Source: Ophioderma brevispina (Eukaryota; Echinodermata; Ophiuroidea; Amphilepidida; Ophiodermatidae). From it: a stretch of DNA of 64,000 nt. This document shows positions 1 through 10,649 of the stretch, one piece after another (position 1 is the first letter of the stretch; the number at the start of each line of letters is the position of its first letter). Both the position numbers and the translations under genes were made by a program. The stretch lies in NCBI GenBank assembly GCA_023653785.1, contig JAMKCH010049164.1, positions 119,186 to 183,185 of the forward strand, written 5' to 3'. The notes under the pieces were generated by a model, which was not told where the DNA came from, did not search any database, and saw only the letters and a list, made by a program, of their open reading frames with translations.

Positions 1-1180
1 CATGGTTTTCTTGACCTAAAAATTAGGGATGGAAGGTATCCATTAAACCATGATTTTGATTTTCTGTCATTGGCTAGTTAATGAAGTAACCAATGTGTAT
101 TCCGCATGTTCCTTTTTTTAGATTTTTGGCTGTTTGACTGATTTATGACATTGTTCAGTGAGACAGCAAGTCACGCGTGGCATGCTTTATTTTTCTTTTT
201 TTTCTTTTTCACATGAAACAATGGTGCGCGCTGACCTCTACAGTTGGTAGAAAACGTTGAACAACGTCGTTTTTGTGGCTTCGTACATACGTTGTTTCAT
301 TTACAAATATTGCAAAATGTTGCTAAAAAGTCTACTTCATAGCTCAGATGTATAATTATAAATGATATTTTGGGGGTTGAAAAACAAGGATGAAAAGTGA
401 AAAAAATCGTGTTGTAAATAATGCGTGGGTCTTGACCAATTCAGGAGCCCCACACAGCATTTTGAAAGCTTGGACAATCATAAAGGGACATCTTATCTTT
501 AAAAAAAGTCTGTGCACGTGAAGTTGTATCTGTTTAGAAAGCGAAGACACGGTTAGTCTAGATTGCCATTTGAACATTATTCCCCTATACTTAACATGGC
601 GAAAAACATCACTGATTTGCACTACAGTCCTGTGTGGGGAATCAAACAAAGAGGAAGGACTCGTGTCTTTTGTGTTTGTGCAACATCCATGCTTTCTGAC
701 CTCGTACAACAATTGCTACGGTTATCAATTGTGTCCCTGTGACCTCAGGACTGGACGGTGTTTTGATGTTGGTTTGGAATGCGCTATGTGGCAGGAAAAT
801 AAATAGATTTAGACTAAGAAGCATGTTGGATTGTTTCAACATGAGAACAAGAATCTCTTTTCTTGGCTGCCATACCGTGTTGGGAGTATTCTTTTGCACT
901 GAATATGCATGTCGGAGTTTATTTTTATGTCCAATAAAAGACAAGAAAAAAAAACCTTAAATTAAATCTCTTAGGATGAAAGACCCGGAAGTAGTTGGCA
1001 TTTTGATATCAGATGAAATGCTCCCAAGCTAGGTCGTCATAGGGGGAGAAATGTTAATAAAAGGTCAATAATTTACCATAATTCATATAATAGCTATTAC
1101 AAAATATAATTTGGCAATCTAATTTGTCTAAACTTTTGTAGAATTAAAGCATCAAAATATGTCATTTTTTTACCGTGGTG
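1..1180. other. AT-rich upstream stretch, no gene recognised
   Basis: No open frame longer than about 120 codons and none resembling a known protein. The short overlapping frames at 356-960 lie on both strands and look like chance openings. The first coding exon of the RGS22 gene (initiator methionine) should lie here or further upstream, but I could not recognise it. Confidence 0.5.
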
Positions 1181-1182
1181 CC

Positions 1183-1500
1183 TTAGCAAGAGGGTGATTT
1201 TGTCATAACAAAATTTGTTAGCATTGGCTGTCCGTTCATCTGCCTCTCTTGTACCATCAGACTCCTGACCCGATCTACATGGCAATTGCACCACAAAACC
1301 CTTGTATCTACTGCTATGTTACTTGCACTGTGGCAGACAAGTCTGTAACCAAAGGCCATATTTTGTATATTCATACTTTCCTACTCTATAAATTTCCCTG
1401 AAAACTGTAAACGATCGCTTCACTACTAAGTTTTCCACTCTTATTCCCTAAGAATTCTGTGCAAATTTTTCTCTTAAAACAAAACAGCAACATTTTTGAA
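1183..1500. repeat. dispersed repeat, copy 1 (related to 19570-19870)
   Basis: Parts of this segment match 19570-19870 with scattered differences: the TACTGCTA/CTTG(C/T)(A/G)CTGTG stretch, the TATCCCTGAAAA-like stretch, and the TTTTC(C/T)ACTCTT stretch occur in the same order and spacing. No protein signature was seen. It abuts the foldback element beginning near 1480. Confidence 0.55.
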
Positions 1501-2024
1501 GAGTGCCAATATCATTTCAAAATATGAGATATTTGCACAGTTATTGTAATTTGTCTAGGAAAAAACACACCTGCAAAAACACAGGAATGGATCAGCGTAA
1601 AAAAATGCGATTTATCATAAAAGCGATTTGTGTACAATTAGAATTGGGATTCCAGAGTGTAGAGCTGGAAATGCTAAGTTTATGTCCGTCATGATGAAAT
1701 AGTGCCACCTCAAGAAAATGACCTCTAACTTGAATTACCTGAACCAATAAAATAACTAAGTATGAGTGTAGGCGCGTACATGGCGCTATTTCGTGGCTAT
1801 TTCATATTGGAAGGCCGTTTCCAGCAGCTGTTGAATCTTATCGGAGATCTCCGATTATTAATTATTGAGTTACAAAATTCCTTCGTTTGTGACACAGACA
1901 TTTTCGAGCTTAACCATTCACAGCTATAGTGTACTAGCCAGGTGCCAATGCAACCGTGTAAAAATCTCAAAATTTTTGAAAAATTGGGGGCGCTCTTCAA
2001 AAAAATGTGCTATTATTGCTTTAA
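1480..2024. mobile_element. foldback MITE family A, copy 1
   Basis: A roughly 540-bp non-autonomous element with terminal inverted repeats. The left end reads CATTTTTGAAGAGTGCC and the right end GGGGGCGCTCTTCAAAAAAA-TGTGC, which are reverse complements apart from a few changes. The interior is collinear with 2925-3475. There is no coding capacity. The right end finishes in TATTGCTTTAA, so a TTAA (piggyBac-like) or TA target site is possible. The left terminus is more degraded than in copy 2. Confidence 0.85.
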
Positions 2025-2270
2025 CCTGCCAGGAGGATCTTCTAAGTTTGAAATAGCAGTATTTTTAGTGATGGTACCATATTCAAGACGAAATTTTAGG
2101 AAGTTGCAATTTTGAGAATATGATATCTCATATTTCTATATTGTTATTATCTTTAATTAAATAGCTTTGTATATACACACATACACACACAAATACAAAC
2201 ACACACACTATACAAACTTGAAGAAAAGGAACAAGTTACTATGTTTAACAAGTACTTTTGTGTTTTGTAG
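2025..2270. other. intron sequence with a CA-rich microsatellite
   Basis: Intron or 5' flank before the first recognised exon. An imperfect (CA)n run lies at about 2173-2212. A TTTTGTAG acceptor ends it at 2270. Confidence 0.6.
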
Positions 2271-2333
2271 GAGGATTTCCTTGCCACGGATGATCTATTT
2301 ATAGAATACTTTAATGCATTTCTTCAGCTGCCG
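2271..2333 (+). CDS. RGS22: RGS22 exon: N-terminal conserved box
   Basis: A 63-nt, phase 0 to phase 0 exon between a TTTTGTAG acceptor and a CCG|GTAAGT donor. It encodes 21 residues, including FLATDDLFIEYFNAFLQLP, very close to the N-terminal segment of vertebrate RGS22 (..LATDDFLVDYFNEFLSLP..). This is the most diagnostic N-terminal signature of the family. RGS22 belongs to the regulator-of-G-protein-signalling proteins, which bind G-alpha subunits. In vertebrates it is mainly testis-expressed, so a role in cilia or sperm is inference only. The initiator methionine must lie in an earlier exon. Confidence 0.9.
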
Positions 2334-2689
2334 GTAAGTACTTGTGCCACATAATAAGATTATGAATTCATGTCTTAAGTGGTATGATGCATTCATGAAA
2401 AATGGGGTTATTGTTGTTAAGTGTATGCCATATTTGATAGAATTTTACAAACTTGCACTTAAAAAAATGGTGAATGTGGCTCAAAATGATTAATCGTAAA
2501 TACTTAACTCAATGATTTCTTGCATCACAAATATGCAAAACACCTTTCTAGAAATGTCCTTGTGTCTCTTGAAAATGTCCTTTAATGTTTTTGTACGATA
2601 TTTGTTCGTTTTAATTCGCAATGTTAATTTTAAAGGAATATAATGTAGGCCTGTATAAGTTAAATGTTTGCACATATTCCCTATAAGGT

Positions 2690-2765
2690 AGTGTAGTATT
2701 GTGGTAAAGTTTTAGGTTTCATAAGCAGTGGGTCACAGGTTCGATTCCCAGTTAGGTAGGAATGA
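2690..2765 (+). mobile_element. tRNA-derived SINE remnant
   Basis: A tRNA-like pol III promoter: an A-box-like TATTGTGGTAAAGTTTTAGG followed 30-odd bases later by a B box, CAGGTTCGATTCCCAG. It lacks a proper acceptor stem, so it is a SINE head rather than a tRNA gene. Confidence 0.6.
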
Positions 2766-2924
2766 ATAGGTAATCAGCTAACATATTAAGATGAATAATG
2801 CAATGTAAAACAAGGCACATATCTGTAAATTAACAGATTATATCTGTGAAAAAGTCAAGATGTCAAGTCATTTTGAACTGTAACTGTGATCCATAATATC
2901 AACTTAGTTAAATTTGGGTTTGCA

Positions 2925-3475
2925 TTAAAGCAATAATGGCACATTTTTGAAGAGCGCCCCCAATTTTCAAAAGTTGATATTTTGGCACAGTTACATTGGT
3001 AATTGTCTAGGAAGCTATACCTGCGAACGAGAATGCTAAGAAATGCGTATTTATCATAAAATAAGCGATTTTGTAATTATAATTGGGATCCCAGATTGGA
3101 CTTGACGGCAGAGCTGGAAATGCTACGTTTATGTCCGTCCATGATGAAATAGTGCCACCTCGAGAAGATAACCTCTAACTTGACTTGCCTGAACCAATAA
3201 AACAACTAATGAATGAGCGTAAACACGTACATGGTGCTATTTCCCGGCTATTTCACTTTGGAAGGCCGTTTCCAGCAGCCGTTGAATTATTATCGGGATC
3301 CCCGATAATAATTATTCTAATTACAAAATTCCTTCGTTTGTGACACACAGACATTTCGAGCTTAACCATTCACAGGTATAGTTTACTAGCCAGTTACCAA
3401 TGCAACCGTGTAAAAATCTCAATTTTTTTGAAAATTGGGGGCGCTCTTCAAAAAATGTGCTAATATTGCTTTAAC
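2925..3475. mobile_element. foldback MITE family A, copy 2
   Basis: About 550 bp with near-perfect terminal inverted repeats of around 45 bp. The left end starts TTAAAGCAATAATGGCACA and continues into GAAGAGCGCCCCCAATTTTC. The right end is the reverse complement, finishing TGCTAATATTGCTTTAA. The centre holds a small palindrome (ATCGGGATCCCCGAT). It is collinear with 1480-2024. TTAA occurs at both termini, compatible with a TTAA or TA target-site duplication. No open reading frame. Confidence 0.9.
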
Positions 3476-4579
3476 AGGGCATTGTATAGGCTTTAAAATC
3501 CAAAAAGGACAAAAAGATTAAACTTTTACTTCAAACTTTGGTTTTAAAGTATAAAAAATCACAGATTTGTCTGTTAGGTTGGCTTGTTGGTCAAAAACTT
3601 CGGCAACATTGTTTGTCCTTATTGAGTCGTACTACATTAGTGATCTTTATTCAACTAAAACTTTCCATGATTTAAAAAATAGAAAACATTTTTTTTAAAT
3701 TAGCGTCTGGGAAACAAAATTAAAAATTTAATAAGTAAAATATTCACTGAACCTAACAAAAAAGAGCTGAAAAAAAATGTTAATTTAGGAAAACACTGAA
3801 TTATTTATTGTGCATCAAATTTGGAAACACTGAATTAATAAAAGTAAAATGTCACCCAGTCTCAAAGTGGTTCAAGTTGCCACAGATTATATTGTATGGA
3901 GAATGGTAGTCAGTGAAAGGGCCAGATATTGGTTGTTGAATTGTTATTAATGGTAAAACACACCATGGTCTAAGTGTAGGAATACTTTAAAAGATATTGG
4001 AGGTAAACATCCCTTAGAGATTAGGCAAAAAAAAATTTTCGAAGAAATGTGAAAAAAAGCAAAAGCATTTTTTTTACAAAAAAATGCTAATGCGAAACGG
4101 ATTTTTTTACAAAAAAGTTTTATTGCTTTGACCCACTTTTCATTTTTCTATCTTTGAAGTGAGTAAAACCTAAAACAAAAAAAAAATATGCGCTAAACTT
4201 AAAAGCCATTTTAACAAAATGCAATCGGCTTTGAGACAAACTGTTTTTCTTGGCCTTATTATATCTTAATAAATTATCATAAGGCACAATTTTAGTAATG
4301 GTCAAACTCTTGGCTTAGTCTTATGTAAACAGGGGTCCCCAAGAATTTGTCTTCTGTAATAGACTGTTAAATGTGTGCCATATAAAACACTCTAGAAACA
4401 TTTTTACTAGGACTGTTAAACCACCGATGTCATGCTTTTCTGGATTAAAGCACAAATGTACAATTTTTTTGAAGTACTGGGGACTAGACAATCTAATCAT
4501 GGAATTAGCTTGCCACAAAACCCAAAATATTAATAACTTCATTCGTAAACTTAATTGCTATCAATTTAACTCTTTACAG
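3476..4579. other. intron, AT-rich, no feature recognised
   Basis: Low-complexity A/T runs and no convincing protein similarity on either strand. A TTTACAG acceptor ends the intron at 4579. Confidence 0.6.
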
Positions 4580-4730
4580 ACTTTTCCTGAACCCCTCGTC
4601 TTCAACAAGGAGAGGGTGGGTTTGAGGTAGTATCCAATGCAAAGCAGGCCCTCAAGGCACGCATACGCACTATGATCAGGTCGCAAAAGAAAACCCAATA
4701 CTATCTATGCTGCAGCTTCAAGGGTTTCCA
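4580..4730 (+). CDS. RGS22: RGS22 exon with one frameshift
   Basis: Begins after CTTTACAG and reads TFPEPLVFNKERVG, continuing exactly from the previous exon; vertebrate RGS22 has LPTFSEAIRFN here. Near 4616-4621 the frame breaks. One base missing from the G run restores FEVVSNAKQALKARIRT, matching the family's FEVVNDAPQFLEKQL pattern, and the frame stays open to YYLCCSFKGFQ. The 3' boundary is uncertain: possible donors follow 4723 and 4730, and neither gives the phase the next exon needs. The exon runs directly into a ~100-base T tract, which may be the polypyrimidine tract of a very short intron. Confidence 0.8.
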
Positions 4731-4734
4731 GTGC

Positions 4735-4838
<104 letters not shown>

Positions 4839-4846
4839 CTTGACAG

Positions 4847-4916
4847 AGACCTGAAGCCCAGGCAACTGTCAGGGAGGCCGAAACTGGACATGGATCAAGA
4901 CAGTTTTACAGTCCAG
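4847..4916 (+). CDS. RGS22: RGS22 exon: linker
   Basis: A 70-nt exon between CTTGACAG and CCAG|GTAAGA. In phase 0 it reads RPEAQATVREAETGHGSRQ and ends with one base that combines with the first two bases of the exon at 14754 to give valine, keeping the frame into SYAPTPDKYTK. This phase agreement is the main reason for choosing this frame over the alternative open frame (DLKPRQLSG..). No domain recognised; probably disordered linker. Confidence 0.65.
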
Positions 4917-5019
4917 GTAAGATGGGAGTATTTAACAAAAAAAGAAAAAAATGGCCAGATGACTACCTGGGGATACTAGCAGTTTGTGGCAGAGAGTTAT
5001 TCTGAATGTTATTGTTAAA

Positions 5020-5350
5020 GGACCCTGTCATATTTGGAAAATTCAAATTAAAAAAAATGAAAAATGATATATTTGCATGGTTATAATAAAAGCTTTTATA
5101 TACCTTAGCCTTCACTTGAAATGATTAAGCCCAAATAAGCTATGTATGGTCACGGAATGATTACATAATAAAATCACTCTGACTGAGTGATTTCTTCGTA
5201 GCATGAGGATCGTGGTGTTAAATGCAAGAAAAACAAACACGGAGTCATCCCATGTACCCACCTGTTGAATTGTCAGTGACCTTTGCGCGAATATGAGTAT
5301 GGGTATGTGATTTTCATGCAAATAAACACATTGGTTGATTTTAAGTTAAG
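5020..5350. mobile_element. non-autonomous element family B, left half (split by a LINE)
   Basis: Starts near TTGTTAAAGGACCCTGTCATA. It is collinear with 15100-15440: CTTTTATATACCTTAGCCTTCAC-type sequence, TTAAGCCCAA, an AAATCACTC/AGTGATTT stretch, and ATTTTCATGCAAATA. It is interrupted near 5350 by the antisense LINE end (5363-6497). The matching right half resumes at about 6498. Confidence 0.65.
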
Positions 5351-5362
5351 GCATCCTACAAG

Positions 5363-6497
5363 TAGTAGTAGTAAATCCAAAGTTTTAAATCCGGTTTTTT
5401 TTGGGTTTCCCAGAAACGAGGGTGGCCACATTCATCTCATTCTTGCAGCAACGCCATTACTCCCTTCTGCACTTCACCCGTCAAGCATACTCCTCCTCAA
5501 CCCAAACCTCCTATTCTCCTCCTCCATGTGCTTCTTCCAGTCTTCTTTGGACTCCTCTCATCATACCTCCAACCTCAAACTCAAAAGCCTTCTTAAAAAC
5601 ATGCCTGTATCCTCCTCAGAACGGCCCATACCATGTACACTATTACGCCTTGCCAAACGGTCCATCGCTTCTTCAAACCACAAACATCTGCATCAAGTCC
5701 TCAGTAATTGCTCTCTCTCTTCTCTCTCTATGGTCCTCCTCAGAATCCCCCTCTCATTTTTCGCTCGGATACCATGTCTCACTCCCCTACAGCATCACTC
5801 ACAAAAGCTCTTATACACCATTACCTTTCTCTTAAGGCTATCTTTTCCTTTGCAACAACTCTCCAAATTCCCTAAACCGCACCAACTCATATCTCACTCT
5901 AGCTGTCACAGCCACCTCACATCCACTGCCCCCACTATCCCTGTGCCCCAGGTACGTGAACTCCTTCACCGATTCCACCTCACACAACTTTTCCTCCTGT
6001 TCCACCATCCCTCCAGCACCCTTCTTGCATCTCGCACACATAAAATCTCTTGCCAAACTTGGGGGTGTCTTTTATCTTTGTGCATCTCCCATGGATCCAT
6101 TTCCACTGAATTTGATTTTACCCTCTTCCCACACATGCCACATGGGTCTACTTACTCACTACCACCTCCCTCTCCACCCCACTCACCAACACTTGTCTTC
6201 CTAATGTTTACCTTCAAACACTTTTTCTCAAAAGCCACCTTCCATTTCCAAAACTTCTCCCTCAGTCCCTCCATTGTCTCACTCATTAAAACCAAGTCAT
6301 CAGCATACAACATCTCACTCATCAAACCCTCTTTTGCACTCTCCGTAACTAGGTCAATCATAATTGCAAAAATCAACAGCGAAAGTACAGAACCTTGATG
6401 CACACCCACCTTCACCTCAACTCCTCAGACAAATCAGATCCCACTCTAACTCTTGTCTTTGCTCCTTCATACAAACTCATCACTGCTCTCCACAAAT
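5363..6497 (-). mobile_element. LINE (EN/RT non-LTR retrotransposon), 5'-truncated, copy A
   Basis: The minus strand encodes the C-terminal half of a non-LTR reverse transcriptase with frameshifts. Reading from 6490 downward: SLYEGAKTRVRV, then KVGVHQGSVLS, LLYADD-type catalytic motif (MLYADDLVLMSE near 6300), WKVAFEKKCLKVN, then a Cys-rich patch (CARCKKGAGG), and EFTYLG. The low-coordinate end is the 3' tail: ACAAAACC-type sequence followed by a (TAC)n run (AGTAGTAGTAG on the + strand). The element inserted into family B. Long + strand frames here are antisense shadows. Confidence 0.9.
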
Positions 6498-6665
6498 AAA
6501 GCTAAAATCATCCGAAAATCAGTGGATGTCTTTAGCCTCATATTAAGGCTCTTACATGTTTTATGGTATTTTATTTTTGTACGTAAAATATATCTGTATT
6601 CTTCGCAAATTGAAGCAATTTCATATTTTGTTGAAAATGTGCCAAGTGTTGCTAGTTTAATGGTA
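6498..6665. mobile_element. non-autonomous element family B, right half
   Basis: Matches 15475-15655: TCTTTAGCCTCATATTAAGGCTC, then ATTTTTGTACGTAAAATATATCT, then TTGAAGCAATTTCATATTTTG, ending in AGTTTAA. Together with 5020-5350 this is one element interrupted by LINE copy A. Confidence 0.65.
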
Positions 6666-7015
6666 ATATAGTGCAATCAATAACATCCCCCTTTTCCCAC
6701 ACAGAAAAAGGACCTGTTCTTTTTTATGGAAATTCCAAGTACAAATGTGTTGTATATATATCTTGTCATGTACATGTAGGTATGGCATGGTTTTAAAAAT
6801 GCCTGGCAAATTTTGAGAATTACAAATGTGTGATGTGAAATGTATTGCTTTGTCACATGTTTAAGAAACTAGCCAAATAGCTACGGTGTATGTTAGTTTT
6901 ATGTATTGCTTGTGTGATGACAGTATACTTAGTGCTTCACAAACCTATTTTTTTAAATTTAACAAACAAACAAGTGGGATCTGGCACAGCCTCTCATCTA
7001 ACAATTTTTAGGCAG
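6666..7015. other. intron, no feature recognised
   Basis: AT-rich and non-coding. The 3' LTR of the neighbouring antisense gypsy element would be expected here, but I saw no repeat of the sequence beyond 12170, so no LTR can be claimed. Confidence 0.4.
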
Positions 7016-7199
7016 ATTTTTGGGAGACCAAAGGACTAATTCTCATCCTCGGATACTAGATGTTTGCGTAAACCCTACCGTACCCGTCATGGCATTGGGG
7101 TTCCCTGTATGTTGCTTGCTGTCACTTCCACTTCTGACTTCCTTTGCTGGCGTGTTGTCGTACGGCTTGTCATCCAGGTTTTTCGTTTGCCTTCTGTCT

Positions 7200-7490
7200 T
7201 GAGCTCTTCTCTGGTTTCTACATGTTCCTGTCAAAATGGACACATAGTTTCTTTGGCATTGTCTTTGGTGTACCAGACAGTCCGCGAAGGTGTGACTGAT
7301 TCCTTCTATACTGGCCGCCGTTGGGTGTGTTACCACATACGACCTTGGTTCCGGAACACACTCCAGTGACAGTGGCTGTTGCCATTGTCATTGTCAAGCA
7401 TTGTCGACCTTTTGGGTGTCGTGTTTGATCAGACCCCCGCAAATGTTCTAACGACATGTAAAGGTCATCATTAAGGTCTGTACCTTTCAT
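7200..7490 (-). pseudogene. gypsy integrase C-terminal fragment
   Basis: Minus strand, with shifts: a PRSYVV block followed by PNGGQYRRNQSHLR, the usual end of gypsy integrase, where a (R)SYVV..G..YRRNR.HLR pattern is common. It is separated from the catalytic core by the nested LINE. The reading frame changes several times. Confidence 0.75.
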
Positions 7491-7499
7491 TCACCTTCG

Positions 7500-8280
7500 C
7501 AATATTACCGGATCCGCCGCGTAATCACATTGGAGTGTCATATTCGTCCTTTCCCATGATTTTTAATCCGCATTGACTATGCCAATTCAACTTTTGTATG
7601 GAAATGTCGGCCAGATCGGAGGTAAACTTCAGTTTTTCAGAATAGAGCAGCCAGGCTGTTGTTCAGATCTGATAGAAGGACACAGCCCACCACTCCTTAA
7701 AGAGCTCCGCATTTTGGCTACAATTATGAGCGCTTTGGTCTTTAAGCTTGATGCTTCTACGTTACAAAGGAAGGGCATTTCCGGACAATTGGCATCTTAC
7801 TTGTCCCGAGTATACCTCTCTTGTTGTATATCCGGCAGGCCAGGATGCGTTCGCAGATGACAATACGCTCCTCACTGTTTCCCCACAAAAAGGCAGTGGG
7901 TGACAGGCTTTCAGCAATGCGGGCCCCTAGCCTATGGAACTCTTTGCCTATACTCTGTTGACTCCAATTCATTTTTACTTTTAAGAAACGCCAAATTTCA
8001 TCTAGTTCCTAAGAGTTGATTGTGGGCGTAAATGTGTTTTTGTTAGTGCCCTCACATGATCTTTAATTATGCAGCTGTGTTGTTTTTTTGTTTTTTTTTT
8101 TTGTTATTTTATAGGTTTTGATGTTAATACTTATCTCATAGTAATACAACAGGTATTTAAAATTGCAAGAACCATTTTTTGGCTAAATATAATTACTCTC
8201 TATTTGTAAACGCTTTGACCTTGTTTTTGAGAAGGCTCTATAGTCATGCCGTTTGTATTGTAATTGTATGTGTAATAAGC
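7500..8280 (+). mobile_element. CR1/L2-like LINE 3' end nested inside the gypsy integrase
   Basis: The + strand encodes the typical C-terminal block of CR1-type reverse transcriptases: IDYAN near 7575, FQNRAARLL-like, LKELRIL, then GQLASYLS and finally APSLWNSLP (about 7920-7945), each in order though with frameshifts. It is followed by non-coding 3' sequence with a T-rich tract at 8085-8103. It lies between the integrase core and integrase tail of the antisense gypsy element, so it inserted later. Confidence 0.82.
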
Positions 8281-8289
8281 TCAGCAACC

Positions 8290-8990
8290 TCTTCTGACCG
8301 ACATATAGTGGTGCTTGTTCAGGTCTTGCTCGCTTGTCATGTTCTCGCTCTTCATTCTGTTTCGTTCTCCTCCTTAGGTTCTGTCCACACCCCTCTGTTT
8401 TGACAGTTAAACACAAAGCTGGGTAGGTAGTTTTGATCGGTCTTCCGAACATGATCTCTGCTGGAGACGACAGCTTGCTATCAATCGGGTGTGGCTCGAA
8501 TATTGCTTGTCAGGGGCGATGTCCACATCTTGGTGTGTTTTCAGTGCATTTCTGGATGAATGCTTTTTTAATTACGTTCTTACGGTTCCGCCTCTCCCTT
8601 CTCTCTCTTCTCTCCCTAAGCGCATTCGAGCGGGCATAAGTTGGCGAAGAATGTGTTGCTTCACCTTCCATTTGGTCAGCATCTCCTGGAATGGGCTTCC
8701 TGTGTATGGTGTGCCATTATCTGACACAACTTCGGCTGGAGGGCCAAACAGGCTGAAGAGATCCGAGAGCACTTTCGCAACAGTGGAACTTTTCATGTTG
8801 CCCAATTTCCGCACCACGGATACTTGGAGTGGTAAAGTCGAACCCACTACGATGTAGTCATTCTGGTCAATTGAAAAGATGATCTGTGGCTAGTTTTGGT
8901 CCAGGGGTGTTGCTGGAATTTTCATGGTGGTAGAGCGGTGTCCTTTTGCTGCTTACGGGCTGGTACTTTTGGCAAGTGCAGCATGCTTCA
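8290..8990 (-). pseudogene. gypsy integrase core fragment
   Basis: The minus strand from 8990 downward shows a CxxC zinc-binding end (ACCTCQKYQP), then an 8572-8847 frame with STVAKVLSDLFSLFGPPAE and VVSDNGTPYTGSPF, where the Asp of SDNG is the second catalytic acidic residue. The C-side block LSSPAEIMFGRPIKTT follows near 8400-8460. Frames are broken between these blocks. Confidence 0.9.
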
Positions 8991-9559
8991 CTTTCACTTT
9001 CACAGCGTCAAGTGTCTCTCGGTTTATGTTCAGCCAGTACACAGACATGCGTGCTAGTTGTCGGGTCTTCTCCACTCCCATATGGCCCCTGGTGGAGTTG
9101 TAACAAGGATGTTGCACTTTAGAGACTCGGTATGACCACTTACGACCCTTGAAGATAACACCGTTCGCGATAACCTTATTCGTCGTCGATAACGACCGTT
9201 GGGTCGGAGTTTCAGTTGGTAGTTCCTGTTCGTCTCAGTCATCCCTCATTTATGATTGCCCAAGCTTTCGGAGGATGGGTCTCGTCTTGTTTGCCATCCG
9301 TCAATCAGCTGGTCTTCTTCTCAATGCGCCAAATGCACCAAGTCTATTGTATTTGTCAACTTGTACATCTAGTTGTATGTCTGTCTCGCTTTGATGGATT
9401 TGGAAAGGCGACTCATGTAACAGATAAGATCATGCTGCTTCCAGGCTTATATCGCACTTCAAATCATAACCCTTGGACTTTCACAAATCATCCTCTGTAG
9501 TCGTGGGGGAGCGTATTGAGGTGTGTTTTTCCCTGCCTAATCATGCTCTAATGTCTCTA

Positions 9560-9800
9560 ACGGCGTGTGTCGACTGTACAGAAATTTTTATGCTTTCCCA
9601 AAAAGTAGGTGTGAAGCGGTTGATTCCAAATACCATGGCCAAGGTTTCTCTCTCAATGTTGGAATAGTTGGTCCCCCTAGCCGCTTGTCAACTTTTAGAT
9701 GCGAAGGCCAGTTCTGGGTGGGTTGTCCTGAAGTAAGGCAGTGGCCCCAACCCTTCAATTGATGGCATCCACTTTAAGAAGTTTCCTTCTCTGGATCGTA
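9560..9800 (-). pseudogene. gypsy RNase H fragment
   Basis: Minus-strand frames show LLKVDAI, GATALLQDNP, a KLTS block, then ERETLAMVFGINRFHTY-like sequence across shifts. This is the RNase H order found directly C-terminal to gypsy reverse transcriptase. It lies between the reverse transcriptase (above 9900) and the integrase (below 8990). Confidence 0.75.
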
Positions 9801-9891
9801 TGTAGCTCAGGTAAGCTGGTGGTCACCATCTGTTTCAGGTTAAATTCGAATCCCTGGTGATCACCTGCCAGTGAAAGGAAACAATCCTTCT

Positions 9892-10640
9892 TCAAGCAAG
9901 CACGCAGAGGTTTGTGGCCTTGTCAGAGAAGTTTGGTATGTACGAGGATAGTAGGTCATCATTCCAAGGGAACCTCTGAAGATCGTCTTTGGGGTTTGTG
10001 TGTTGGTCGGCATAGCAGGGATTCTTTCCAGCCTTGGATGGGAGTCTGGACGTATTTTTCATCACGGGAGTATGATGGACCCAAAGACAGCTTATCTCAC
10101 TAACTCCGATGGGACATTTCTTAGACATGTGACACCAAGCCTTCTTGTTGAGCAAAGCCTCATAAGATTCTCCAAGTTCCGGTCTGTTCCTCACGCGTCC
10201 GTCCAAATACAGCTACGTCGTCAGCAATTCCAACAACAACCATCCCCGTGTTCAAGGATCCTATCCATGTGTTCTTGGAAGACATCCTGGCTAATGGCCA
10301 GTCCAAAGGGGAGTCTGTGTATGCGGTTCTTCCAAAGGGGGGTACGAAAGGTGGTAAGGTCTTGAGATTATTCGTCCAAGTGGACTGCCCAGTACCCTGA
10401 TTTTCGTCTAATTTTGAGAAGACTGTTGTTGATGGAGATGCAGGATTTAATTCCTCATGTGTGGGAATTTTTATGTGGCCACGCCTTTACATCAGCTGCA
10501 TTCAGTCGCTGCGGGTCCAGACAAACACGGATCGTTCCATCGTATTTTACTACACTTGTAATAGAGCTGCACCAGTCTGTATGGTGGGAGACTTTTTGTG
10601 ATGCCCATCGATTCCATCCTATCTAGTTCCTTTTTTTAAA
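9892..10640 (-). pseudogene. gypsy reverse transcriptase fragment
   Basis: The minus strand shows the ordered motifs: PTHEELNPA..STTVFSKLD, FVPPFGRTAYT, LDWPLA, and the active site GIADDVAVFGRTREE (about 10190-10235). These are followed by KKCPIGVSEIS and DDLQRF, then YIPNFSDKATNL. Order and spacing match gypsy reverse transcriptase. The active-site DD pair is present. Several one-base shifts break the frame. Confidence 0.9.
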
Positions 10641-10649
10641 CTTGGTTGA

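Noticed and set aside
5283..6398. 371-codon + strand open frame, the longest in the window
   Set aside because: It is antisense to the LINE reverse transcriptase on the minus strand and has a Ser/Leu/His-rich shadow composition.
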